This document shows positions 4,730 through 15,521 of a DNA stretch of 64,000 nucleotides, piece by piece. The notes beneath the pieces were generated by a model. The model was given only the letters and a program-made list of their open reading frames with translations, was not told the DNA's origin and did not search any database. Origin of the DNA: Paenibacillus montaniterrae (GTDB taxonomy: Bacteria; Bacillota; Bacilli; Paenibacillales; Paenibacillaceae); contig NZ_BOSE01000004.1 of assembly GCF_018403185.1 (NCBI RefSeq), positions 1 through 64,000 of the forward strand. The letters run 5' to 3'. A program made the position numbers and the translations under genes. How positions within the stretch are numbered: position 1 is the stretch's first letter; each line of letters starts with the position of its first letter.

Positions 4730-7681
4730 TTACCGCTCCTCTCCCATCTTAACCGCTTGATGCACTTTCAGCCTGCGAATATGCAGGAACAGCACTCCTG
4801 CACCAATTACAATCATAACTGTAACGACAGCGATCAATTGGTTCGTATCGCTGGACTGGAACACGACTCTGAATGGCGGCACCATTTTGGCTGCCGAATC
4901 CGTCGCCTGCAAGAATGGTAAGAAAATATAGCTGACCAGCTTGCCGATGCCAAAGCCTAGTCCGATCGCCAAACCAGCTGTAAATAATTGCTCAAGCAAA
5001 AGCATGCTCGTTAACTGGAACTTTGACAAGCCCATCGCCCGCAATACACCAAATTGCACAACGCGGCCCGACAAATTGAAGAACCAATAGAGCAAGTATC
5101 CCGCCAGCGTGATCGCAACGGTAACGAGGAAGCCCAAGCTCAAAATCCCGAATACACCGCCGCGAGTAGGCAGCTTCGACTGGACAAGCAGCTCATTGCG
5201 CACATCCTTGACGCTGGCAATTTCCATATTGGCAGCGGCCAGCTTCTCAACGACAGGAGTAGTCATAGCCTCTGGCTCCATCTTCAGCCATACCTCGTAT
5301 GGCATTAATGGCAACTGATCATAAATGTAATCAAGGTTTGCAATTAGGAACGGCTCTTCATCCGGATACAGACTTGGCCAATAAGGCACGAATCCGACCA
5401 CGGAAAACTCGACCGTACCGTCTGTAAAGCTGACAGAAATATAGTCGCCAACTTTAAGCTGGTATTTGTCTGCAATATTTTGCGGAACAATTGCACCATG
5501 CTCATAGTCGCCCAAATAAGACAAATAATAAGCGGGATTGACAGGATACAAATCATCGCCAAACCAGGCAACATTAAAGAAATCTTTATTATCTATCCCC
5601 ATTATGGTGCCTTTGCCTACCGTTTTTCCAGAGACTACAATGTTATGCTCCGTCTGCAGCACTCGCGCGGCAGCCAATACCCCAGGGCTTTCGCGGAACA
5701 CTTCAAATGGTGGCTCGGTGAACAAAACTTTGGCTGGCGGTTGATTGCCGCCTCCGTTGCCACCATTGCCTCCACCTGGGCCGCCTCCGTTACCACCGCC
5801 TTGGCCGCCTCCGTTGCCACCATTGCCGCCACCAGGACCGCCTCCGTTGCCACCGCCCTGACCGCCTCCGTTGCCATTGCCTCCGTTACCGCCGCCAGGC
5901 TGCTGAGGTGTTTTCTCCGGAATGCCATCCCATACGGTTTGAATGACGACATCTGCACCGTATTGGTACAAGGTTTGCTCAGTGGAGTTCAAATCAATGG
6001 TACGTGCCGCCGAAGCGTTATAGACACCAAGACCAATTGTTAAAATAAGCAGCGTCATCAAAGGATAGTAGCCCTTGGATGAACGTGACAGCTGCGTTAG
6101 TGTTAAATACAGCGATACTGGCAAATATTTTTTGCCAAGCCATTTGAAAAATGACAATATCCAAGGAAATACACGCAAGCATACTAGCCCAATTGCAAAT
6201 ATCGCAATCGCTGGCACGAAGAACAGAAATGGCTGGACTTGCATTTCATCAGCACCAAGCCCAGTGTTCATCGTCAGCAGCTGCCGCTCATTGAACAAGT
6301 ACCAGCCATAGGCAGCTACAAGCACAAGCAGGACATCGAGATACCATTTTTGCCAAAATGGCTTTTTGTCCGAACGGGCTAAATCTTGTTTGTAGCTGAC
6401 AATGGATGCTCTTGCATATTGAATGGCAGGAATAATTGTCGCCAGCATCGCGATAAACACCGCTACAACGCCTGCAATAATCGTTTCAACCGAAAAGCCG
6501 ATTGAAATGGACTTCCGATTAACGAACGACAGGAAGCCATCGGCGGAGCCAATGCTCTTTGACATAAACCAGCCGAGCATCGGCCCGAGAATAAGCGCGA
6601 CTGCGCCGAGCATCAAGCTTTCAATAATGTACATCCATACGATTTGCCTTGTACCGGCACCGCGGCTGCGAAGCACCGCAATATCACTTCGTTGCTTGTC
6701 TAACGCTTGCTTGGCATTCATCGTAATGAAGTAGAATACCATCGCCAGCATTGGCGCGGCGAGCGTGAACAGCAAGGATTGCAGCTGCGTGCTTTGCTTG
6801 CGGAATTCATCCAGTGTATCTGCAAATGATTTCTCTACTCTCGTATCCTTTAACAGCTGGTACAGCTCAATATCCAGTCTGCTTAAAGTAGAAGCTAGAG
6901 GATTAATTTGACTGCTCTTAATTTGCGAAAGATCGAAGTTATAATACCAGGCTGCATTTTGCAATGCAATTTTTTTCTGCTCGAGCAAATAATCGTTCAT
7001 TACCTTTTCAGATACGAACAAGGTTGCAAAATTGCTTTCAAGTCCAAGCATCCAATACGAATCCGTCATATCATTAGGCGTAATTGCGCCAACGATTTTC
7101 ACCATGACAGATTGCGAGCTGCTGCCGATTCGATACTGATAAATATCGCCAACATGCACATCGTTGCGGAACATGCCTTCCTCCAGCATTACCGCTTCGA
7201 TTACGCCGCTCTGGTCAACAGTATCTTTATACCACTGTCCCTGTACCAGTTCATTTTTTTCCTGCAGACCGCTCATGCTTTGAATCGTTAATGTTCTGGA
7301 ACGGCTCGCATCAATCTTCGACGTATCGGTTGGTATGACATTGCTGCTGCGAATGCCGTATTGCTGGACAAAGGTTAAATGATCGAAGCCTATTGTTCCA
7401 GGCAGCTCTTGTTGAATATATTGCTCAACTGCCCGCAAACCTTCAAGGTTGGTAGGCGAAGACCCTACGCCTTGGTACCTCATCAGCAAGGAGCCGGCAG
7501 GCGAATCAACGCTGTCATTCTCAAGCTGCTTGGCTATAACTCGCTTTAAAGCTCCGTCCGCATACATTGGAATACTGGTGGCAAATGCGACAGCAACGAT
7601 AAGTCCAGCAAGCGTACTTAACGTGAGCCAACGAGTATTCCACATTTTGCGGAAAATAAAGCGAAAGAACGGCAACCTCAT
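4730..7681 (-). CDS. FtsX-type ABC permease with Gly-rich insert
   Basis: A 983-residue membrane protein of the MacB/FtsX permease class. One membrane segment lies near residues 20-40, a cluster at about 305-430 forms the first FtsX domain, further segments lie at about 450-565, and three in the C-terminal 120 residues form the second FtsX domain. Large external regions lie at 45-300 and 570-850. Residues about 592-646 are almost only Gly with some Asn, Gln and Pro; a 19-residue unit is repeated there, matching a DNA repeat. The double-FtsX length suits a complete permease in one chain. It sits 3 bases from both the adaptor gene upstream and the ATPase gene downstream. The substrate is unknown; peptide or lipid export is the usual class role. 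Confidence 0.88.
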   Translation of the reverse strand: MRLPFFRFIFRKMWNTRWLTLSTLAGLIVAVAFATSIPMYADGALKRVIAKQLENDSVDSPAGSLLMRYQGVGSSPTNLEGLRAVEQYIQQELPGTIGFDHLTFVQQYGIRSSNVIPTDTSKIDASRSRTLTIQSMSGLQEKNELVQGQWYKDTVDQSGVIEAVMLEEGMFRNDVHVGDIYQYRIGSSSQSVMVKIVGAITPNDMTDSYWMLGLESNFATLFVSEKVMNDYLLEQKKIALQNAAWYYNFDLSQIKSSQINPLASTLSRLDIELYQLLKDTRVEKSFADTLDEFRKQSTQLQSLLFTLAAPMLAMVFYFITMNAKQALDKQRSDIAVLRSRGAGTRQIVWMYIIESLMLGAVALILGPMLGWFMSKSIGSADGFLSFVNRKSISIGFSVETIIAGVVAVFIAMLATIIPAIQYARASIVSYKQDLARSDKKPFWQKWYLDVLLVLVAAYGWYLFNERQLLTMNTGLGADEMQVQPFLFFVPAIAIFAIGLVCLRVFPWILSFFKWLGKKYLPVSLYLTLTQLSRSSKGYYPLMTLLILTIGLGVYNASAARTIDLNSTEQTLYQYGADVVIQTVWDGIPEKTPQQPGGGNGGNGNGGGQGGGNGGGPGGGNGGNGGGQGGGNGGGPGGGNGGNGGGNQPPAKVLFTEPPFEVFRESPGVLAAARVLQTEHNIVVSGKTVGKGTIMGIDNKDFFNVAWFGDDLYPVNPAYYLSYLGDYEHGAIVPQNIADKYQLKVGDYISVSFTDGTVEFSVVGFVPYWPSLYPDEEPFLIANLDYIYDQLPLMPYEVWLKMEPEAMTTPVVEKLAAANMEIASVKDVRNELLVQSKLPTRGGVFGILSLGFLVTVAITLAGYLLYWFFNLSGRVVQFGVLRAMGLSKFQLTSMLLLEQLFTAGLAIGLGFGIGKLVSYIFLPFLQATDSAAKMVPPFRVVFQSSDTNQLIAVVTVMIVIGAGVLFLHIRRLKVHQAVKMGEER
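5744..5905 (-). repeat. Tandem repeat coding the Gly-rich insert
   Basis: Inside the permease gene about 160 bases consist of degenerate GGX-coding units; a unit of about 57 bases (19 residues with the order Q-GGG-N-GGG-P-GGG-N-GG-N-GGG) occurs twice, flanked by partial copies. Such repeats can change length by slippage while keeping frame, since the unit is a multiple of three. Confidence 0.7.
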
Positions 7682-7684
7682 CGG

Positions 7685-8767
7685 TTATCGACCTACTACT
7701 TTCTGTCCAGGCTCTAGCCCATTTAATATTTCAACATCTGTAGCTGTTTGCTGTCCAACCTCTACATCTACCTCACGCTTGCCATTTTCATCGACGACTT
7801 GAACATACGTACGATTTCCGATACTGCGAAGCGTTGATGGAGGAATGACAATCGCATTTTCAGTACGCTTCGTAATCACTTTGATGGAAGCAGGAATACC
7901 GCGTGTTGCTCCCTCCGGCATCTCGTCCACTTCAATGATCATAAAGTCCTCAACGCGCTCAATGTCAGCAGCGTTATTCCCTGCGCCTCCACCGCCTGCA
8001 CCACCGCCATTGCCAGACGATTCACTGGATTGAACTGGCAGCTGCTTAACGGTGCCTTTAATTGTACCGCCATTGCTAATTGTAACTTCAGCTTCCATGC
8101 CGACTGCAATTTTCTCCTGCTCGGTTTTGGTGAGCTTGGAGGCTGGGACAAGCAAATCGGTATTGGCGATTATCGCTACTGGTGCATACGCTTTGACCAA
8201 ATCTCCCTTTTTCACCGACAAGGAAACGATTGTTCCGGAAAACGGCGCTGTAATGGTCGACTTGGAAATTTCCTCCTCCATATCCGCCAGCTTTTGCCGT
8301 TTTTCTTCAAACGCGATGCGCTGCTGCTCAAAATCAGATTGGTCCATCTCATCGCGCGTGCGCAGCAGCTCCTTCATCGCAAGCTCATCGCGTTGAAATG
8401 CCAGCTTCTCCATGCGCAGCGTCTTTTCCATTTCGCTCATATCCAAGGTCGCGATTGGATCGCCAGCTTGAACCTCATCGCCCGTTTTGACATAAACTTC
8501 CTTCACATTATGGTCGCCTGTCGTAAAATAAACGGTCTCTTCTTCAAGAGAAATTACTTTACCCATCACTGGTACCGTTGTTACTAAATTTTTAGTTGTT
8601 ACCTCATACTCGGGTCTTTGCGATATTTGCGGCGGCTTGATTTCCGGCAAAACCTCTTCTTCCTTCTCATCCGGCAGCAAGCTGCAGCCGCTAAGCATTA
8701 CCGCTGCGGCAATGCATACAATACTTGTTTTACGAAATAAACTTTCCGTCAACCATTTCATAGACAT
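7685..8767 (-). CDS. Lipoprotein membrane-fusion (adaptor) protein
   Basis: A 360-residue HlyD/RND-type adaptor. A signal peptide ends in the lipobox LSGC with Cys28, so it is anchored as a lipoprotein on the outer face of the membrane. A biotinyl-lipoyl-like half (about 60-100), a coiled-coil hairpin (about 105-145), the second lipoyl half with TITAPFSGTI (about 150-170), and a beta-barrel domain follow; a Gly-rich linker lies near 230-245. In Gram-positives such proteins, like YknX, work with MacB-like ABC pumps. The start at ATG 8767 follows GGAGG by 9 bases and overlaps the end of the ATPase gene by 38 bases; an earlier ATG has no RBS. Tight coupling suggests co-translation. Confidence 0.88.
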   Translation of the reverse strand: MSMKWLTESLFRKTSIVCIAAAVMLSGCSLLPDEKEEEVLPEIKPPQISQRPEYEVTTKNLVTTVPVMGKVISLEEETVYFTTGDHNVKEVYVKTGDEVQAGDPIATLDMSEMEKTLRMEKLAFQRDELAMKELLRTRDEMDQSDFEQQRIAFEEKRQKLADMEEEISKSTITAPFSGTIVSLSVKKGDLVKAYAPVAIIANTDLLVPASKLTKTEQEKIAVGMEAEVTISNGGTIKGTVKQLPVQSSESSGNGGGAGGGGAGNNAADIERVEDFMIIEVDEMPEGATRGIPASIKVITKRTENAIVIPPSTLRSIGNRTYVQVVDENGKREVDVEVGQQTATDVEILNGLEPGQKVVGR

Positions 8768-9443
8768 GGTCAGCAACCTCCAAAATTGTAGGATCATGTG
8801 TCGTCATGCAAATCGAAATTTGCTCATTGCGAATAATGCTTTGAAATAATGCCATAACTTGTGCTGACATAGCCGTATCCAACTCTGCAGTCGGCTCATC
8901 GGCAAGCAGCAAAATAGGCCGATGGGCGATCGCTTTGGCAATCGCAACGCGCTGCTGCTCACCGCCTGACAACTCGAAAGGCCGATGGTGCATCCGCTTT
9001 TCCAAACCGACGAGCGTCAAGCATTCCTCAACGCGATCCTTCCACTCTTTTTTAGGCTTATTGGCCATTCGCAACGACAATTCAACATTTTCATAGGCAG
9101 ACAAAAGCGGCATAAGCGCAAAGGCCTGGAAAATAAACCCCATTTGCTTGCATCGGGTTTTCGTCCTCTCCTTATCGCTTAACGTGCTGAATGGCTTGCC
9201 ATTGAAAGAAATTTCGCCTTTGCTCGGCGTATCGAGACCGCCAAGACTGTTGAGCAAGGTCGTTTTGCCTGAGCCTGAACGTCCCTTAAGCATAACCAGC
9301 TGCTGTTTTTTGACAACCATATTAATACCTTTTAATACGTGAAGCTGTTTGCTGCCGACTTGAAAGCTTCGCTCCATATCTTTTACTTCTAATAAAGGAG
9401 CGTTGCTAGCGGCATCGTTATGTACTTCATTTTCTCTACTCAT
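8730..9443 (-). CDS. ABC transporter ATPase (MacB/LolD class)
   Basis: A 237-residue ABC ATPase: Walker A GRSGSGKT at 54-61, signature LSGGEQQR at 158-165, Walker B ILLLADE at 177-183, and a His in TTHD near 217. The sequence of neighbouring motifs is that of LolD/MacB-like ATPases. It is the first gene of the four-gene export operon (ATPase, adaptor, permease, second ATPase). Which ATPase pairs with the permease, or whether both form a heterodimer, cannot be told from sequence. No good RBS stands before the ATG at 9443; GGGGAG is 15 bases away. Confidence 0.9.
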   Translation of the reverse strand: MSRENEVHNDAASNAPLLEVKDMERSFQVGSKQLHVLKGINMVVKKQQLVMLKGRSGSGKTTLLNSLGGLDTPSKGEISFNGKPFSTLSDKERTKTRCKQMGFIFQAFALMPLLSAYENVELSLRMANKPKKEWKDRVEECLTLVGLEKRMHHRPFELSGGEQQRVAIAKAIAHRPILLLADEPTAELDTAMSAQVMALFQSIIRNEQISICMTTHDPTILEVADHVYEMVDGKFIS

Positions 9444-9561
9444 CTGATTTCACGACACTCCCCGTACTTAGTCTATCTTTCAGACGTTGCAGCATTACAA
9501 AAGGTTACAGCAAAATCTATTTTTCTGTAAATATTTCCTTTTGGCCTTATAACATAGTCAA

Positions 9562-9610
9562 AATAGCCAAAGGCTATTACTCCGCAGCACGTACGAAGTC
9601 AATAGCCTTT
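9562..9610 (-). terminator. Possible terminator after pyrE, with alternative fold
   Basis: On the minus strand AAAGGCTATT (9601-9610) can pair with AATAGCCTTT (9569-9578), giving a 10-bp stem with a 22-base loop that ends in a short T run. The second arm can instead pair with GGCTATT (9562-9568). The first fold is a plausible end of the pyr operon; the second would compete with it. Confidence 0.45.
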
Positions 9611-9669
9611 CGATGGATTTCAATATAATAGCTGTCGCTTGCCTGCAGTTGAAAACACCGTGAGGCTTT

Positions 9670-10317
9670 TTATTTTCGGTATGCTTGCGGGTTAGCGCGC
9701 CAAGCCTGAAGCTCGGCAATATCAGTTTGTGCGATTTTGCCAGCAGCTGCTGCTTGCTCGATCAAGCTTGTGTAATTGGAAAGCGTGTAAAGCGGAATGC
9801 CTGCTTCAGCAAAAGCGTCAATTGCAGATTGGAACTGATAAGTGAAAATTGCCAGAACCGCAAGCGGCTCTGCTCCAGCCTCACGCACAGCCAATGCTGC
9901 CTTTAGCGAGCTGCCGCCCGTTGAAATGAGGTCCTCAATAACAACGACCTTTTGCCCCGGTGCTACACGCCCTTCGATTTGATTTTGTTTGCCATGGCCT
10001 TTTGCTTTATCGCGAATATATGCCATCGGCAGGTTCAGCTTTTGCGCTACCCACGCTGCATGCGGAATGCCTGCTGTTGATGTGCCTGCAATCACTTCAG
10101 CTTCAGGATAAAGCTGTTTAATTAGTGTAGCAAAGCCTTCAGCAACCTTTTCACGAATTGCCGGATATGCCATCGTCAAGCGGTTGTCACAATAAATCGG
10201 CGACTGTATGCCAGATGTCCATGTAAAAGGCTCGTTCGGACGAAGCGCTACCGCCTCAATTTCCAATAATGATGCGGCAATATCCTTTGCCAATTGCTCC
10301 AATGCTGCATTACTCAT
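9670..10317 (-). CDS. pyrE: Orotate phosphoribosyltransferase
   Basis: Adds orotate to PRPP to give OMP, the fifth step of UMP synthesis in the cytoplasm. The 215-residue length is normal. The PRPP-binding motif [14 protein letters not shown] lies near residues 125-140, and the flexible-loop Lys-rich segment [14 protein letters not shown] near 100-113 is present. It is the last gene of the operon and overlaps the end of pyrF by 8 bases, so the two are translationally coupled. Confidence 0.97.
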   Translation of the reverse strand: MSNAALEQLAKDIAASLLEIEAVALRPNEPFTWTSGIQSPIYCDNRLTMAYPAIREKVAEGFATLIKQLYPEAEVIAGTSTAGIPHAAWVAQKLNLPMAYIRDKAKGHGKQNQIEGRVAPGQKVVVIEDLISTGGSSLKAALAVREAGAEPLAVLAIFTYQFQSAIDAFAEAGIPLYTLSNYTSLIEQAAAAGKIAQTDIAELQAWRANPQAYRK

Positions 10318-11044
10318 GCGAAACCAGCTCCTCTATTATAGATTCTAATGCTTGACGCGGATCAGGTGCTGAAGTAATCGGACGACCGATGACCATAAAA
10401 TCAGTGCCCTGCCGCAGCGCCTCGCCAGGCGTCATAATTCTCGTTTGATCATTGAGCGCCGCGCCTGCCGGACGGATGCCCGGTGTTACTGTTTGGAACG
10501 AGCTGCCGCAAGCAGCCTTAATCGCAACGACTTCGGAGGGAGAAGCTACCACACCATCCAGCCCGGCTTGCTTCGCAAGACGCGCATAATGAATGACGGT
10601 ATCCTCAACTGTTCCCGGAATGCCAATTTCCTCATTCATCACAAGCTGACTTGTGCTTGTCAGCTGCGTTACAGCTATAACGGTCGGTCGATTGTCAGAG
10701 CTGCCAGCAAGAGACACGCCTTCCATCGCCGCCTCCATCATCGCTTTGCCGCCTGCGGCATGCACGTTGAACATGTCGACGCCCAAAGCAGCTATGCTTG
10801 ACGCGCCGCCTTTCACCGTATTCGGAATATCGTGCATTTTCAAATCAAGAAAGATATGAAAGCCGCGCGACTTCAGCTTTTCAACGAAGCCCGGACCTGC
10901 TGCATAGTAAAGCTGCATGCCAACCTTGATATAGCATGGAATTCCGTTAATTTGTTCTAGCAATTGCTCTGCCGCCGCTGCATTTGGATAGTCAAGCGCG
11001 ACCATCACCTTAGCGGCTGCCTCTGCTCTTGTCAAAGCAACCAT
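10310..11044 (-). CDS. pyrF: Orotidine-5'-phosphate decarboxylase
   Basis: Removes CO2 from OMP to give UMP. The catalytic Lys-Asp array is visible in [13 protein letters not shown] (about residues 65-77), and the phosphate-binding end VIGRPIT is near 218-224. Length of 244 residues is usual. A good RBS (GGAGGGATC-type) precedes the ATG. It overlaps pyrE downstream; about 90 bases with a hairpin separate it from carB, the place where pyrK and pyrD stand in Bacillus operons. Confidence 0.97.
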   Translation of the reverse strand: MVALTRAEAAAKVMVALDYPNAAAAEQLLEQINGIPCYIKVGMQLYYAAGPGFVEKLKSRGFHIFLDLKMHDIPNTVKGGASSIAALGVDMFNVHAAGGKAMMEAAMEGVSLAGSSDNRPTVIAVTQLTSTSQLVMNEEIGIPGTVEDTVIHYARLAKQAGLDGVVASPSEVVAIKAACGSSFQTVTPGIRPAGAALNDQTRIMTPGEALRQGTDFMVIGRPITSAPDPRQALESIIEELVSHE

Positions 11045-11089
11045 CTGATCCCTCCTAAGCTTTTAAGTAAAAATAGTGCTATATAGTCC

Positions 11090-11126
11090 TCGATGCTACC
11101 TCACATAAGGTGAAGTAGCATCGAGA
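11090..11126 (-). terminator. Hairpin between carB and pyrF
   Basis: A 16-bp stem with one mismatch (CTCGATGCTAC... on both arms) and a 5-base loop fills the gap between carB and pyrF. It lacks a clear T run, so it may be a partial terminator or an mRNA-stabilising or processing stem inside the operon, lowering pyrF-pyrE relative to carAB. Confidence 0.45.
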
Positions 11127-11136
11127 TGGAAGTTAT

Positions 11137-14100
11137 TTATTTTTGGTGAGATACAGGCATTGAGCGTGATGAGAAGTTGATCGTCTGCATCATCGTCAGC
11201 AATGCGCGCACTGTATCCAGCGATGTCATACATACAACGCCGTTTTCAACCGCTTCGCGGCGAATGCGGAAGCCGTCGCGCTCAGGCGTTTTGCCTTTGG
11301 TCAATGTATTGACGACAAATTGCGCATGGCCCTCGCGAATATGATCAAGAATATTTGGCGTGCCTTCACTTAGCTTGTTGACGCGCTCCACGTACAAGCC
11401 AGCCGCTTCCAATGCATCTGCAGTACCGCCTGTTGCCATCAGCTTGTAGCCACAGTTGGCAAAGCCGCGCATTAGCTCAACCGTTTCTGCTTTATCTTTG
11501 TCGGAAACTGTTACGAGAATCGTGCCAGAAGTAGGAATTTTCATACCTGCACCCAGCAAGCCTTTGTACAAGGCTTTGGCAAATTGCTCGTCACGGCCCA
11601 TTACTTCACCAGTAGATTTCATCTCTGGCGTTAATGTCGGGTCTACGCGACGCAGCTTGGCAAAGGAGAATACAGGAACCTTAACGGATACATGATCATC
11701 TTCCTGCCATAGACCATCCACATAGCCCAGCTCGGCAAGGCTTTGATTCAAAATTGCGCGCGTTGCCAGATTTGCCATCGGAATGTTTGTTACCTTGCTT
11801 AAGAACGGTACTGTGCGGGAAGAACGAGGGTTTACCTCAATCACATATACTTGATTCTCATGAATAACAAACTGAATGTTGACGAGACCGACAACCTTTA
11901 ACGCTTTGGAAATTTTAATGGTAATGTCAACAATTTGCTGCTTAATATCATCCGACAGCGATTGTGGAGGATATACGGCAATCGAGTCGCCAGAGTGAAC
12001 ACCCGCGCGCTCAACATGCTCCATAATTCCCGGAATAAGCACTGTCTCGCCATCGCAAATCGCGTCAACTTCAGCCTCCTTGCCCAGCATGTAGCGGTCA
12101 ATCAGCACCGGATGCTCCGGATTGATTTTAACGGCTACCTTCATATAGCTGAGAAGATCTGCATCAGAGTAAACAATCTCCATTGCGCGTCCGCCTAGTA
12201 CATAGGAAGGACGAACGAGTACTGGATAGCCAAGACGTTGCGCTGTTTCTACCGCTTCATCGACGGAGGTTACAGTGCTGCCCTCTGGCTGAGCAATATT
12301 CAAGCTGCGCAGCAGCGCTTCAAACTTTTTGCGATCCTCTGCAGTATCGATGCTTTCCAGGCTTGAACCAAGAATTTTCACGCCTGCTTTTGCAAGTGGT
12401 GCTGCAAGATTGATCGCTGTTTGACCGCCAAATTGTACGATGACGCCAATTGGCTGCTCCTGCTCGATTACGTTCATCACGTCCTCGAAGAATAGCGGCT
12501 CAAAGTACAAGCGATCGGAAGTGCTGAAGTCAGTTGAAACAGTTTCAGGGTTGTTGTTAATAATGACCGCTTCATAGCCTGCATGTTGAATCGCCCAAAC
12601 CGCATGAACGGTAGAGTAGTCGAATTCAATCCCTTGACCGATACGAATCGGACCGGAGCCAAGCACCAAAATTTTCTGCTTGCTTGTTTCCACTACTTCG
12701 TTTTCAACCTCATAGGTTGAGTAATAGTAAGGTGTGACAGCCTCAAACTCAGCCGCACAAGTATCTACCATTTTATATACGGGCACGATGTTCAACGATT
12801 TGCGATACTCGCGAATATCGTGTTCATTGGTATAAGCTTGACCAGGGAAGCCTGCTTGACGCAGCTCAGCAATCGAGCGATCTGAGAAGCCAAGACGTTT
12901 TGCTTCATATAGCAGCTCTTCGCTTAACGTTTCAGTCGAGCGCAGCTTATCCTCGAATTTAACGATGCCTTCGATTTTATCAAGGAACCACCAGTCGATT
13001 TTCGTAATATCTTGAATGTCTTGCAATGCATAGCCGCGGCGGAACGCTTCAGCTACAAGGAATAAACGCTCGTCGTCCGGCTTTTGCAGGCGAGTGCGAA
13101 GCACTTCATCAGACAGCTCAACTGCTTCTTTCAGATGCAGGCGATGCACGCCGATTTCAAGCGAGCGCACTGCTTTATGAATCGACTCTTCGAATGTGCG
13201 GCCAATTGCCATAACCTCGCCTGTCGCTTTCATTTGCGTGCCAAGCTTGCGGTTGGCATCAACGAATTTATCGAACGGCCAGCGAGGAATTTTGGAAACG
13301 ATGTAGTCAAGCGCTGGCTCGAAGCATGCATAGGTTTGGCCTGTAACCGGGTTGACGATTTCATCAAGCGTATAGCCAACTGCAATTTTAGCAGCCATTT
13401 TTGCAATCGGATAGCCCGTTGCTTTGGATGCTAGTGCAGAGGAGCGGGATACGCGCGGATTAACCTCGATTACATAGTATTGGAAGCTGTGCGGATCAAG
13501 CGCAAACTGAACGTTACAGCCGCCTTCAATATTCAAGGCGCGAATAATTTTCAACGATGCGGAACGAAGCATTTGATACTCGCGGTCCGATAATGTTTGG
13601 GAAGGCGCTACGACGATGGAATCGCCTGTATGCACGCCAACCGGGTCAAAGTTTTCCATATTACATACTACAATACAGTTGTCATTCGCGTCGCGCATAA
13701 CTTCGTATTCGATTTCCTTCATGCCGGCAATTGATTTCTCAATCAGGCACTGGTTGATTGGCGAGTAGCGAATACCGGAAGCAACAGTTTCACGCAGCTC
13801 CTCTTCATTGGCGCAAATACCGCCGCCTGTTCCGCCAAGCGTGTAAGCCGGACGAACGATAATCGGATAGCCGATTGTATTGGCGAATTGCACCGCTTCT
13901 TCTACAGACGTGACGATATCACTTTCAGGAACCGGCTGCTCCAGCTCGCGCATTAGCTCGCGGAACAAGTCGCGGTCCTCTGCCTTTTCAATCGCTGTAA
14001 GCTGAGTACCAAGCAATAGAACATTTTCCTGCTCCAAAATGCCTGCACGCGCCAGCTCAACCGCCATGTTCAAGCCAGTTTGACCGCCTAGTGTTGGCAG

Positions 14101-14358
14101 CAAGCCGTCAGGGCGCTCCTGGCGAATAATTTGGGCAACAAAATCTAGCGTAATAGGCTCGATGTACACTTTATCAGCCATATTTGTATCTGTCATAATC
14201 GTAGCCGGGTTGCTGTTAATAAGCACAACCTCATAGCCTTCTTCTTTCAGCGCTTGACATGCTTGAGTTCCCGCATAGTCGAACTCCGCCGCTTGTCCGA
14301 TAACAATTGGACCAGAACCAATAACAAGAATCTTTTTAAGCTTTGTATTTTTAGGCAT
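11137..14358 (-). CDS. carB: Carbamoyl-phosphate synthase large subunit
   Basis: Makes carbamoyl phosphate from ammonia (delivered by CarA), bicarbonate and two ATP. The 1073 residues show the usual duplicated plan: two ATP-grasp halves (about 1-400 and 550-935), each starting with a (V/L)GSGPI(V/R)IGQ motif at residues about 12 and 560, an oligomerisation region between, and a C-terminal MGS-like allosteric domain (about 940-1073). Motif [13 protein letters not shown] in the first half and [11 protein letters not shown] in the second are visible. The gene overlaps carA by 8 bases. The paralogue pyrAB naming of Bacillus would fit since it lies in the pyrimidine operon. Confidence 0.98.
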   Translation of the reverse strand: MPKNTKLKKILVIGSGPIVIGQAAEFDYAGTQACQALKEEGYEVVLINSNPATIMTDTNMADKVYIEPITLDFVAQIIRQERPDGLLPTLGGQTGLNMAVELARAGILEQENVLLLGTQLTAIEKAEDRDLFRELMRELEQPVPESDIVTSVEEAVQFANTIGYPIIVRPAYTLGGTGGGICANEEELRETVASGIRYSPINQCLIEKSIAGMKEIEYEVMRDANDNCIVVCNMENFDPVGVHTGDSIVVAPSQTLSDREYQMLRSASLKIIRALNIEGGCNVQFALDPHSFQYYVIEVNPRVSRSSALASKATGYPIAKMAAKIAVGYTLDEIVNPVTGQTYACFEPALDYIVSKIPRWPFDKFVDANRKLGTQMKATGEVMAIGRTFEESIHKAVRSLEIGVHRLHLKEAVELSDEVLRTRLQKPDDERLFLVAEAFRRGYALQDIQDITKIDWWFLDKIEGIVKFEDKLRSTETLSEELLYEAKRLGFSDRSIAELRQAGFPGQAYTNEHDIREYRKSLNIVPVYKMVDTCAAEFEAVTPYYYSTYEVENEVVETSKQKILVLGSGPIRIGQGIEFDYSTVHAVWAIQHAGYEAVIINNNPETVSTDFSTSDRLYFEPLFFEDVMNVIEQEQPIGVIVQFGGQTAINLAAPLAKAGVKILGSSLESIDTAEDRKKFEALLRSLNIAQPEGSTVTSVDEAVETAQRLGYPVLVRPSYVLGGRAMEIVYSDADLLSYMKVAVKINPEHPVLIDRYMLGKEAEVDAICDGETVLIPGIMEHVERAGVHSGDSIAVYPPQSLSDDIKQQIVDITIKISKALKVVGLVNIQFVIHENQVYVIEVNPRSSRTVPFLSKVTNIPMANLATRAILNQSLAELGYVDGLWQEDDHVSVKVPVFSFAKLRRVDPTLTPEMKSTGEVMGRDEQFAKALYKGLLGAGMKIPTSGTILVTVSDKDKAETVELMRGFANCGYKLMATGGTADALEAAGLYVERVNKLSEGTPNILDHIREGHAQFVVNTLTKGKTPERDGFRIRREAVENGVVCMTSLDTVRALLTMMQTINFSSRSMPVSHQK

Positions 14359-15490
14359 TTTTCAGTTCTCCTCTCAACATTTCCGACAACACAGCTTGAC
14401 GAGGTTTTTGCGGATTTTCTTGCTTATGCTTGCGAATCAATTCAATAAATTGGTCGAACAAGTAGCTGGAATCATTAGGACCTGGCGCAGCCTCTGGGTG
14501 GTATTGCACCGAGAACGCCGGATACGTTTTATGCTTCAAGCCTTCGATCGTTTTATCGTTGTTGTTGATATGGGTAACAACCAGATCAGTACCTTCGATC
14601 GATTCTTCGGTAACTGCATAGCTGTGATTTTGCGAAGTAATGTAGCAGCGATCCGTTTCAAGCTCTTTAACTGGATGGTTGCCGCCGCGATGTCCGAATT
14701 TCAGCTTGCTTGTATCTGCACCGCATGCCAGCGCGAATAGCTGATGTCCAAGGCAAATGCCGAAGATCGGGAACTCGCCAAGCAATTGCTTAATCGTCTC
14801 AACGACATGCAAATTGTCTTTAGGATCTCCAGGGCCGTTGGACAGCTGAATGCCATCTGGAGCAATACGGCGAATTTCGTCAGCAGTCGTTGTGTGCGGT
14901 ACTACGATAATGTCGCAATTGCGCTTGGAAAGCTCATGAACGATCCCGTTTTTCGAGCCGCAGTCAAGCACAACGATACGCTCTTTGCTGCCAGGTACTG
15001 AATAGACAAAAGGTGTTGATGTGCGAGCGACCTGATCATGCGGCACAGGTGCTGCTTGCAGACGCTCCAGCAGCTCCTCTACTCGCTCGTTTCCAGTAGT
15101 CAGCATACCGCGCATTGAGCCGAATTGACGAATTTTACGAGTCAGCATGCGAGTATCAATGCCGGCGATGCCAGGAATATCATATTCCTTAAGCAGCTCG
15201 CCTAGTGAAAATTGAGCACGCCAGTTGCTTGGAATCGGCTCATAGCGACGAACTGCCATTCCGAACAGATTCGGGCGAATTGCTTCAAAATCATCGCGCG
15301 TAATGCCGTAGTTTCCAATTAGTGGATAAGTCATCGTAACAATTTGTCCACAGTAGGACGGATCAGAAAGCAGCTCCTGATAGCCTGTCATGCCTGTGTT
15401 GAAAACGACCTCTCCGATTTTTTCTGTTTCTGCGCCAAATGACACCCCTGTAAATAGCGTTCCATCTTCCAACAATAGTCTTGCTTGCAT
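14351..15490 (-). CDS. carA: Carbamoyl-phosphate synthase small subunit
   Basis: Hydrolyses glutamine and passes ammonia to CarB. The N-terminal domain (about 1-150) is the CPSase small-chain fold, and the C-terminal class I glutamine amidotransferase has the nucleophile Cys in FGICLGHQ (about residue 240) and the His-Glu pair in QYHPEA (about 325). At 379 residues it has family length. The start is ATG 15490, 10 bases after GAGGAG; the in-frame TTG at 15508 lies inside the RBS region. It overlaps carB by 8 bases. Confidence 0.97.
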   Translation of the reverse strand: MQARLLLEDGTLFTGVSFGAETEKIGEVVFNTGMTGYQELLSDPSYCGQIVTMTYPLIGNYGITRDDFEAIRPNLFGMAVRRYEPIPSNWRAQFSLGELLKEYDIPGIAGIDTRMLTRKIRQFGSMRGMLTTGNERVEELLERLQAAPVPHDQVARTSTPFVYSVPGSKERIVVLDCGSKNGIVHELSKRNCDIIVVPHTTTADEIRRIAPDGIQLSNGPGDPKDNLHVVETIKQLLGEFPIFGICLGHQLFALACGADTSKLKFGHRGGNHPVKELETDRCYITSQNHSYAVTEESIEGTDLVVTHINNNDKTIEGLKHKTYPAFSVQYHPEAAPGPNDSSYLFDQFIELIRKHKQENPQKPRQAVLSEMLRGELKNA

Positions 15491-15521
15491 CCGCGTTTCA
15501 CTCCTCAATAGTTGTTCTGAT

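Noticed and set aside
5480..6043. Ala/Thr/Ser-rich frames on both strands over the permease repeat
   Set aside because: They arise from the low-complexity Gly-coding repeat read in other frames.
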